A stretch of DNA of 64,000 nt from Caenorhabditis elegans (lineage: Eukaryota > Nematoda > Chromadorea > Rhabditida > Rhabditidae). This document shows positions 49,043 through 59,700 of this stretch, piece by piece. The notes under the pieces are model-generated. The model was not told the origin of the DNA and searched no databases. It saw nothing but the letters and a program-made list of their open reading frames with translations. Both the position numbers and the translations under genes were made by a program. Position 1 is the first letter of the stretch; every line of letters begins with the position of its first letter. The stretch lies in contig NC_003282.8 in the NCBI RefSeq assembly GCF_000002985.6, forward strand, positions 10,416,001 to 10,480,000, read 5' to 3'.

Positions 49043-51240
49043 ATGAATTATATCTATTATTTATTTTTATTTCTAACTGTTCGAGTTTTTTGTGATTCTC
49101 AGGATTCTGATATCCAGGGAAAGAAGGTTCTGATTTTCCTACCAGTTAGCGGATATTCTCATGTGAAATTTTTAAGCACCGTTGCAAATATACTTCAAGA
49201 CGAAGGATATAATGTCGTAAGTAGGAACGAGCTTAAAATGAGTTAATCAGCTGGTAGAGAAAACTGCATAAATAATAATTGAAGAAGTTTGAAAAAATGA
49301 ACTCAACTTTTAAAATCTTTTCAGACTCTTCTCTTACCACTCATTGACATAACGCTGAATAACACAAACATCCCAATTGTGAAGAAGATCAAGCATAGAA
49401 TAAATCTGGATATTCATCCGGGGTAGGTTTTCAAAGTAAATATGGTCTACAAGGGAGACTACACTGACTTTAAAAAAATTATTATAAATTCAGAGTTATG
49501 CGAACAATCATTAAAATGGGTGGAATGGCATCACGGCGACAGACATGGACGATGGGATCTGGAATCTACGGATTTGATGGAATCAGTCATCTTTTATCCG
49601 ATTTATATTCTAACATTTGTGACAGTAATAACATTTTAAACGTATTCACTTTAATTCGAAATTTGCAGATATTTTCCACATGCCGGGACTTTTGGATAGA
49701 CTGAAAGCTGAAAAGTATGAAATGGGAATGTCTGAGCCGTTTTTTGTTTGCGGTTTCGCCCTTTTTGATCATCTGGGAATCGATAAAATTATCTCCGTTG
49801 ACTCTCATATTGGACTGGAAGGTCCTAAAATTGCTCATGGATTTCCAGTGACTTCAAGTTATCTTCCTGCTGCATTTTCAGAAAGTTCTGATCACATGAG
49901 TTTTGTGGAAAGAACAAGAAGTCTCTATGAAACTTATTTGAATCGAAAATTTGCTCGATTGATTCATAACAAGGAAATAGATGCAATGAAAGGAGTATAC
50001 AAAGGAAAAAGTACATGGGAAGAATTAATGAGATTACCTGCATACATGTTCACTAATAGTAATCCAATCCTTGATTTTCCATATCCAAGACCTTCGAAAT
50101 TTATTGAAATTGGTGGAATAGCAGCAGATGAGAAGAAGCATGACGAGGTGTTGCCAGAGGTGAGGTGACTTTTTAAAGAGAATTCTGACAAAGTAAGAAT
50201 TGTTCTAAAATATTAATGTATACAATATTCAGTCTTATGATCACATATTGAATCTTCGGAATCGCACAGTTCTCATTTCTTTTGGATCCAACGCAAAGTC
50301 AATTTTCATGCCTGATCATATGAGGTTAGCAAAAACTCATGATTAAAAATACTACGAAGTTGAATGGAAATTTGCGCATAATTCCTCAGTGAGCATAATG
50401 GACTCATGACGGTGCATCACGAATACAACTGTTTCCGAGTCGCGTTGTGTGTGCACACATTGCAAACTAACTGTATATTTGCTTCAGAAAGAATTTAAGA
50501 TTGAAATGAGCTACAATATACCCAGCGATAATTTTTAAATGATTCATGTTATAGGTCATTTCATAATGAATTGATACCGTAATCCTCTTTTACTTTTTTC
50601 CAGGCGTTCTCTTATCATTGCTCTCGGAATGATGCCTGATATCACTTTTATATGGAAATACGAAAACTCTTCTATCGACATTGTGAAAGAGTTTGACCCA
50701 ACAATCAAAAACATAGTACAAGTTGATTGGATGCCACAGCAGGCACTTTTAGCTGATCCTCGATTAGATCTTTTTGTTACTCATGGGGGTATGGCAAGTA
50801 CAAATGAAATTGCATTCAGTGGAAAACCTGCAGTTATGGTACCAGTTTTTGGAGATCAAACAAGAAATTCGAGAATGTTAGAGAGACATGGAGGCGTTTT
50901 GATGTTACGGAAAGAGAATCTAGAATATCCGGAAATTGTTATAGAAACAATTTTATCAGTTTTGAATGATCCATCTTACGCTGAAAGAGCACAACAATTG
51001 GCAACGCTTTTGAGAAATCACCCCGAATCACCAAAACAAGTTTTCCTGAAATATTTCAACTTTGTGGCGAGATTCGGAAAACCAACTGGAATTGATTCAA
51101 ACTCCATAAATGTAGATTTTATCGCATATTATTACTTGGATCTTATTGCCTTCTTACTTATTGTGGCCTATTTTGCAAAGTTTCTTGTGTCCCATGTATA
51201 TTCATACTTTTGTTATTTAAGAAAAGAAAAGGCCGAATGA
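49043..51240 (+). CDS. UDP-glycosyltransferase (UGT), copy 1
   Basis: Six exons (49043-49216, 49325-49422, 49494-49624, 49669-50159, 50233-50324, 50604-51240) join in phase to 540 residues. An upstream in-frame ATG at 49028 is possible, but the one at 49043 gives the cleaner signal peptide (MNYIYYLFLFLTVRVFCDSQ). The UGT signature is present: VDWMPQQALLADPRLDLFVT, then HGGMASTNE and VPVFGDQTRNSRMLERHGG. The His of the acceptor half lies in LPVSGYSHVKF. A membrane anchor near the C-terminus (YYYLDLIAFLLIVAYFAKFL) is followed by a basic tail (YLRKEKAE). It would transfer sugar from a UDP-sugar to small lipophilic molecules in the ER lumen, in detoxification or pheromone and hormone metabolism. 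It is one of the large nematode ugt family and has a close tandem neighbour. The specific number is not assigned. Confidence 0.93.
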
Positions 51241-53807
51241 ATTTAATATAGTTATTTGAAGAAGTTTTTGAATTAAAATCTCATACATCGTCCATCATTC
51301 ATCATTCTTCTGATATTGTTCATTTGAAACTGCGCAGGTTATATGGTTTTGAAAGTTGTCAGAGCACAATTCTCAAGTACACCGATCTTTGAAACTGTGC
51401 TCAACTGAAAAAGAAGTTTCCAAATTTGCACGTTGGGTGTGCTCTGACCTTGGAAATTACGGTAGATTAGACAATTTTTGTTTTTGAAAAAAATGTGTGA
51501 CTTCCAATTCGCAAATCACTCTGGAAAATAGACAAAAAGTCAACACTTCAAAAAAAGCTGATACGAAAATGAACTTATGAAATCATAAGATTGCGAGAAA
51601 GTGTCATTCACACCAAAATTGTTGACTGGGAAAGTACGGTAGATTTTCAATTATTTTTGGTCAGAGAAATATTGGAAGCGTTTGGGGAACGAGAAAAATC
51701 TAAACTGAATTGCTAAATACTTGATGGTGCGGTTAGCTGAAAAATTCGGTCAATTTATGCATAGGATTTTTACAATTTTACGAGTTTCCTTTTAATTCGT
51801 ATCTAATTTATAAATTTAACTTTAAAAAAAAAATCATTCATGAAACAGTGGAAATTGTTTTTCAAATCCATGATGATAAAAAAAAAGACAATCACCAAGT
51901 GTATTGAATTACAGTGTTCTGAGTTTTGCTCAACAGGCTCAGCCAATCAATTTCAAAAAAAGAACTTAATGGGTCACGGAAGTTTTATCTAAAAAAAGTC
52001 GAGTTGTATGATTTTCTTGCAGTAAAAGGGCAAACAAAATGTACTGTAGTTTTCAAATTGCAAGTTCATTTCGAGACAAAAATCGACGAAAACTTGTTTT
52101 TGAAACTACTTGCAAAATAGAACTACCTGCAAGCGACGCCTGGCTCTTTCGTCCTTGAACCTACCTTTTCATGAAGCTGTCTCACTTTTGTTCGACGAGT
52201 ATTCGATGTTTAATTTTTTTCAGCAATAGAAGGAAGTAAAATATACGGTGCAATAATATCATAAAAACATTCGTTTCGTTTACTTCTTCTTTCTTCTTCT
52301 TTCTTTCTTCTTTCTTACTTTCTTCTTCTTTACTTCTTCTTCTTTCTACTTTACTTTTTTCGATCGTTTACAAACCAAAAATGACACATATTTTGCAAAA
52401 TCATGAACAACCGGTAAATATTCGATTTTGCATTTTTTGAACAGTTTTTAAAACAACTGTTGTTGAATTCTGACTTAAAGTGTCCGATGAAAATTTTAAG
52501 AATAAAAAGAAAATGAAAACACATCTACTTTTGGCTGGTACTCCGCGACGACCACATGTCCAATTATTCATATCTCAAAGATTTAGCGCATTCCTTCCTT
52601 ACGTCCTTTTTTAATTAACTTTTAACTGATAAAATGAAAATTATTAAAATGTTTTACTGATTGCTTCCTTCATGTGGTTGTAAACAAAAATGTTTAAAAT
52701 GTTCACGGATGTTTCTCGCCCACTTCTCTCGCCTACCAGAAGTAGGACATAATGGTTTTTTGGGGAACGTAAACCAAAGGAGCAAGTAATGAAAAGTGAA
52801 TGAGTTTTAGACATAAAATGACCTCGCGTCACTTTTTCGCCTAATCGTAATTTGTGCTCATCGGAGGAGACCACAATACGAAAATGGACACTAGCGTAGG
52901 CGATGACGAAGATTGACATAATTTTATGGAACACAAAATGATAATAGTGCAGATGATTTTTTTTGAAAAAAAGTTGCATTTTAATCAGGGAAAATGAGAA
53001 ATGAAATGTCAAGAATTATTTCAACTCTTCTTCTTAATGGGAAAATTAACATTTTCCGGGAGGAATTTTCTGAATATACATGTATACATAGTTTAGGTTA
53101 GAGCTTTGGAAGTTTGTCACTTTCCGCTAATGTAATTGTGTAAAAAGAAAGAATACATTTTCTAGAAAGAGCATAAAAAATTACCGTAATATGATTTATG
53201 GTTTTTGAGAATTTTTTTATTTTAGAAATGAACCAATCTAATTTTCGATAATGCTCCTTTTTCAAAATAAAAAATCATTGACGCAATCAGTTCTAATGGA
53301 ACTTTCAAGGTACAGTACAGTGGTACAATAGATAAAAATCATAAATGGTTCGAGTTAGCTCACGTGAAATATTTGTGCAATTACAAATAAAAAGTACTCA
53401 TGAAACTAAAAATCCGGGTTAAGTTTTTGCGTACAGCGAACCTCCAAATCAACTGCACTTTCTATTTCCCTTCCGGACAGAACCGGAATAACGAAATATG
53501 CACCTTCCTGATAAAAACTAATCTACATTCCCCATGACCGTCTAGTCTGGCTTCTCAACATTCTAGGCTCCAGGCTTCAAGGCTCCAGACCTCTTACCAT
53601 ATACCTAATGTAAGCTCCTCCCAAACCGGAGGGGTGTTCCGAAAAATACCCCGAAATCAATAGATATTTTATCAATGACGTTATCTGCGGTGACGTGCAT
53701 CTCCTGAATCATCGAAGCTTCAGAGGCGTCCATATAAATTCACGTTGTCCGAACTGATAACCCAGCAGCACACACACAGCTAACATTCTGCTAACTAAAC
53801 ATACATA
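51241..53807. other. Intergenic spacer between the two UGT genes
   Basis: About 2.6 kb. It contains the TTCTTC polypyrimidine tract (52277-52362) and, near 53560-53600, short repeats of 'aggctccaggc'. No exon of a third UGT copy is seen. Confidence 0.55.
52277..52362. repeat. Polypyrimidine TTCTTC/TTTC simple repeat
   Basis: About 85 bases of almost pure pyrimidine built from ttcttctttc units with few interruptions. It is a simple-sequence tract. Confidence 0.85.
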
Positions 53808-55775
53808 ATGAGCACATTTTGGTATGCTCTGCTACTCATCATTGTCTACTATTCACAGACTATCAATGGTATTGAACGACCCAAAAAAGTATTGGTTTTT
53901 ATGCCAATTAGTGGACATTCTCATCTTAAATTCATGGGAACAATTGCTAATATATTGCAAGATGAAGGATATAATGTGGTGAGTTGGGTTACTGTACTTT
54001 TTAAGGAATATTACAACATAAGAAATTCTTGTATGTACAATTTCTTAAATTTTCTTTTTTGTAGACCCTTCTGTTGCCGATTCTTGACGAAGGACTTCGG
54101 GATACCACTCCACTTGTTAGAAAAATAAAAAATCGAATTCTCGTCGAACAAAGTGAGGAACTCATTGAAGCAAATGCCCAGTTCAGAGCTGGAGGAGGCC
54201 GCGAAAATACGTGGGTTATGAACTCGGGAATCATTGGATTTTTGAAACTCGGAACCAAGGTAGCCAACATTTGCAAAGCTTCCTGTAAAAGTGAGTTTTA
54301 TTTTTTAATATTCCTAAATGTAAATAAAACATGTTATTTTTAGATGTATTCCAAAATGAGGATCTCATCAACTACCTTCGCGATCAACGTTTTGATGTAG
54401 CTATCTCAGAGCCTCTGTACACTTGTGGATTTGCTCTTTTTGATCATCTTGGAATTGAAACAACAATCTCCACCGATTCCCATCTTGGTCTAGAAGTTTC
54501 AAAAATTGCACACGGAGCATCTATTTCTACTAGCTACCTGCCTGCTGTATTTTCAAGTGGATCTGAAAGAATGACATTAATCGGAAGAGCCAAAAATTAT
54601 GTAGAATCTTACTTCAATTATTACTTTAACAGTAAAATCTACGAGAACGAATTGGCAGGAATTGAAGGAATCTACAAGAATGGAAAAGGATGGAGAGAAT
54701 TGTCAAGAAAGAATGCATATATGTTTGTCAACAGTAATCCACAAATGGATATTCCAAGTCCCCGCACATCAAAGTTCATTGAAATTGGAGGAATCTCATC
54801 TGGGCCAGTCAAACAAGAACGTCTTCCTGAAGAGTACGATAGAGTTTTGTCACTTCGCAAAAAAAATGTTCTCATTTCATTTGGTACTAATGCAAAGTCA
54901 ATGTTTATGTCAGATGACATGAAGTAAGTTTTTTTCATTCAAGAATTTTATCATCCCACTTTTAATTTAGAGACGAAACGGTAATTTTTGATAAGGTTTG
55001 AAATTGTAAGACAAAGACATGACTCCTATTAACTATTTTGGAAAGACGTAAAATCGTAAAATCATGATGTCAATAATGTTGAAATAGTTTTCAACTCCCT
55101 TCTAAATTTTCTATTTATTTCAGAGAATCACTCATCAAAACCTTCGAGAGTATGCCTGACACCACTTTTATCTGGAAATACGAGAACACAACTGTCGATA
55201 TTGTGAAACAGTATAATAAACGAATCAATAATGTGATGCTTACTGATTGGATGCCACAAACTGCACTTCTAGCCGACCCAAGATTGACTCTTTTTGTTAC
55301 TCATGGTGGATTGGGAAGTACAAATGAAGTTGCATTCAGTGGAAAACCATCGATAATGGTTCCAGTTTTTGGTGATCAAACGAGAAACGCAAGAATGTTG
55401 GAGAGACATGAAGTTGCATTGGTTCTCACGAAATACGATCTCACTAACTTTAAAAAAGTCAGAGGAACTATCAGAAAAATGCTGAACGATAAGAGCTATT
55501 CCATGAAAGCTGAGAAATTGGCGCAAATGTTGAGAAATCAGCCAGAGTCACCAAAGGAGATATTTATCAAATATTTCAACTTTGTTGCTAGATTTGGAAA
55601 ACCACATGGACTTGATTCATATGCAGCTGAAATGAGCTTCATCGAGTTCTACTATATCGATTTTATGGCAATCCTTTCAATTTTCTCGGTTGCTTTGTAC
55701 ATGATCGTTTCGAAGGTTCTAAGAGCATCCCATAACTTGACTAATTTGGTTTCGATCAAGTTTAAGTTTGATTAA
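53808..55775 (+). CDS. UDP-glycosyltransferase (UGT), copy 2
   Basis: Four exons (53808-53978, 54065-54290, 54344-54923, 55124-55775) join in phase to 542 residues. The signal peptide is MSTFWYALLLIIVYYSQTI. The N-terminal acceptor half has MPISGHSHLKFMGTIANILQ and EPLYTCGFALFDHLGIE. The UGT signature TDWMPQTALLADPRLTLFVT is followed by HGGLGSTNE and VPVFGDQTRNARML. Near the end a hydrophobic anchor (IDFMAILSIFSVALYMIVSK) leads to a basic tail. It is strongly similar to copy 1 throughout, but two introns of copy 1 are absent here: its exons 2+3 and 4+5 are fused. The reaction and ER location are as for the family. The surrounding cluster suggests local duplication. Confidence 0.95.
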
Positions 55776-56777
55776 TTTGTTCTAAAATTATGTGTGATCA
55801 TTCAATCGTATACTACGTTTTTTGTAGTTTTTTGTAGTTTTTTGTTGTATTTTATATGGGTATTTGACACTGTCATAATAATAAACTAATTATAATTTAT
55901 CGCATTTTAGTAGTTTCGCATTTGCATCCTTTACAGGAAAAAAAATAAATGCGAAGTTTTGGCATTTAAATTTTACATATTGTTATCAGCTATCAAGACA
56001 AATTGATTTATTTCTCAATTTTGTTTTTTTAATGCTTTGTAATTCAAAGGATGAAGCTTCCAGTGGACACTTTTAAAAGTATACGCACTGTTTTGCAAAC
56101 TTTTTAATTTTTAGTTATTTCGATATTTTAATCTAAAATCTAAACTTCTTGCCTATTTAGCAGCTTCAACAACTTCTTATTCAAGTTTTGTTTAATCCCT
56201 GTTCAAACATCAAGTGTTGTATAAAATTATATGTGTGATCAAACTGAGACCACATTTTACACAAGCCTTTTTCAAAGTTGCTTAGATCTGTTGGCTCAAC
56301 AAACAAAGGATTCCACCAATTCACTGTTGCCATCTGGAACCGCCTAACAAAGCTCATTCCAGAAAAAACTTAATTGTTCTGTGTTTGCTACCCGGTTAAA
56401 TTCTTCCACCTTTACGTTCTCATTCCCCCAATCTGATCCCACAAACTATTAATGGTGTACAGGATCGTTTTATCATCCACCAATTCTACCCCATGATTTT
56501 GTTGTATACGTTTTCTTTCCCCTTATTTTTTGCTTTTATTTTTTAAATTTAACTCAATCTTTAAACAGAAAAAAAGAGATAATCGACAAAATGCTGAATT
56601 TGATATGTAACTTCCTCCATTCGAATAAAATTTGTATATCGACCTGAACATTCAACCCCCACCAACATCACTACTACGTAGATACGGATTATCGTCAGAG
56701 ACGCCTGAATCGAGATTCGCTGGTTTTTCAAAAATTGTCCTTTTTTAGTTTCCGGTCGGGTAAAAACATTGTATTGG
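55776..56777. other. Intergenic spacer
   Basis: One kilobase between the second UGT and the GT49 gene. A tttttgtag triplication follows the UGT stop (about 55820-55845). The rest is AT-rich, with the GT49 upstream region at its right end. No gene is seen. Confidence 0.55.
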
Positions 56778-59700
56778 ATGAGGGGTATTGCAAGAATAAT
56801 TGTTCATTTTCTTGTTCTTTTTCAAATTTTGTGCTGTGTTTATTTTGCAACTAATATGGTAAGTTATTAATTCTACTAATCAAAAATAATCGTTTTGTTT
56901 CCAATTTACTTTTCAAACAACTCACATACTAATTTTTCATCTACTCAAAACAATTATAGAATTTTTCATAGTTTTTTAAAAGTTTTGTAATGCTTTAACT
57001 TTTCCAGATACGTCGCAAACCTGGTTTCCGAATTTCAGATTCCAGTGGTACATCTACCAAAAGAAATGAAACACTTGGAGAGTATATTCGATATGAAAGT
57101 AAAAAATATGGATCCGACTTTTGTGTGGCATACAATGTTACAAAAGCCACTGGGAATTTCAGAGATGACGGACTGGAACCAATTTCTCTCGTTCTACATG
57201 CCACGTCTCATTTTATGAGAGAGATTGAAGGACAGGTGAGTAGAGATTTTTGAGTATATGGTGGTTTTGTGTCAGTGAAGATTTTGTCTGAATAAACTTG
57301 AAACAAGTCAAAAGAACAATTTGTCAAATATTTCAAAAAAGTTGGTACTTTTTAATAAATTAAGAGCAATTTATAGCTCCTCCAATGGTGGTTGACTGTC
57401 ATCACCTTGGATGCAATAGTTTCAGAACTTGTAAAAACTTAAATGTATTGACCAAACTTGAAAATAATGCTATACATTACCCGCCAACTTCTTGCACAAC
57501 TTGAGCTCTGACATCATTCACGTTTTTCAAATTTTTCTTCAAAATTCCAAATCTAAGCAAACTTCGAGTTTTCAAATATAAAAATTGAATCTTTCTCAAA
57601 CCCTTCATTTTAAAATGGAAATAATCAATAGAAACAGTTCAATCATTTTTCGATTCTTTCTCTTTCTTCTTCTTTTTCAAAATCTTCATAAACTTATTCT
57701 TAGTTCCTGGATCACTTGCTCCGGTTTCACTCATCACAGTCATACGTTCAAAGTCCCCGATTGCCATGGTCATGCTGGCTCGACAAGATGCATCAACAAA
57801 AATGAATGTGCTCATGTACTTTTTGATAGAATCCGGGCAGTGTGGAGGCATCTGAATAAACTTGTTGTTGAGAACGTCTGCTTTGACTGTTGCGTTCGGA
57901 ATGCCTTCGTAAGGCTCGGCACCATCGGCAAACACTTCGTAACAAGTAATACCCCAGCTGAAAGATGATTCGCGTAGAATAGTAATTCTGGGGTATCAAC
58001 AGTCAATATACCTGTACACATCTGTTGCAAAAGTGAAGCAAAGCGATGACAATGTTTCTGGTGCGAGCCACTTGACTGGAAGTTTACAGGCTGCCTTGAT
58101 TTTGTAGGATGGGCCATTTCGAGAGAGGCCAAAGTCCGTGATTTTGACCTCTTTTTCACTGAGCAGACAATTACGAGCAGCAATGTCACTGAAATTGTTA
58201 ACAAATATTTGGGAAGCTTTGTCATGACTCACCGATGAATACAGTTATTCTGATGTAAATACTCAATTCCTCTGGCTGCTCCAATACAAAACCTAACTTT
58301 CTCCGCAATCGGTACAACAGTTCCAGTAGCTTTGGCTTTTTTCATATGATCTTGTAAAGAGCCTCCTTTGACCAATTCCAACAAAATGTACAGTGGTTGT
58401 TCATCATGTGCAACACCATACAAACGGACAACATTCTTGTGATTGAAATTCCGAATGAATCGTGCCTCATTCATCATTTCTTTGATCTTTATCTTACTCA
58501 GGAAAGCCGAGACCTTGGTCATCTTGATTGCGACTTCAGCTGAGCTTCCATCTTTCAATTTCAACGTTCCAGAGAACACTTTTCCAAATGCACCTTCACC
58601 AAGAACTTTTCCAGCTGTGACATCTGAGTGCATATACTCCCATGGTTGTTGAAGAATCGGATTCTTGAGTTGAAATCTTCCATTTGAGCATGATCCAGAA
58701 TTATCCGTGTAGTACTTGATAAGATCTGTCACTGACTCGAAGGTACGTGTTGGTTCACAGAAGCACTTGTTGCCAACTCTTTTGATGACCACGTTGCGAC
58801 ACTGAAAATATTTCTACAGTTTTTATAAAGCCCGCTATTCCAAATACATTTTTCTTTTCAGTATCCTCTTTGCCATCAGACTGAATTGGAATCAATGACA
58901 AAATTACTTCACGATTCACTTTTGTCTCTCCTTCAACAACTTCAGACACACGAATCAAGTAATCTCCAGAGTTATGCAGTGTAGAATGAAGATCCTCACG
59001 TGGCAAAAAACCATGATAAAAGTTGAACTCTCTGAGCTTCATCTACAGAGCAATGAAACTATCATCCTTTTCCGTTATAACCTTCTTGTCTTCTCTATCC
59101 GTCACTACATCTACTTTTTCCATTGATACTGAAACTCGTGCTCTTCGAGTCTTTTTCTTCTTCTTCTTTTTGTCTCCATCCGGGTATTTACCCATCTGAC
59201 TGTTGTCATTTTCAGTGGCTTGTTGAGTTGTCTAAATTAATTGTTTTCCTCATAGAATGCTTGGTCTAATTACCTCAGGCTGCCGATCCCTCTCTCTACT
59301 TTTCCCTACATTTGCCGATTTTTCCGGGTTCGTTTTGTCCGTTGACTAAAAAATTTTTTTTTTTAAATACAGAATGAAATATTTGTGCTTATTCTTGCCT
59401 CATTAGGATTGACAGTTCGTTCTTCTTTTTTCTCTTCTTCTGTCGCTTCTCTACTACCTTTACTACCAGAAGCTCGTCTGAATATTTCAATTTTGTATAA
59501 CATTTCTAAATCTATATGATTATGTACTTTGTCGTCTTGGTGGTGCTTGTTGGAGCAGCCCCTGGCGATGCATTGGGTGGCGATTTAGGCTTATTTGATC
59601 TGAAATATGAGCAATTATCTTTTATTTTGAATAATTTCAACTCACTTTTGCGCTGGTGTAAAGTACACAGAACGCGCAAATGGTTCGTTTGATCCCATTT

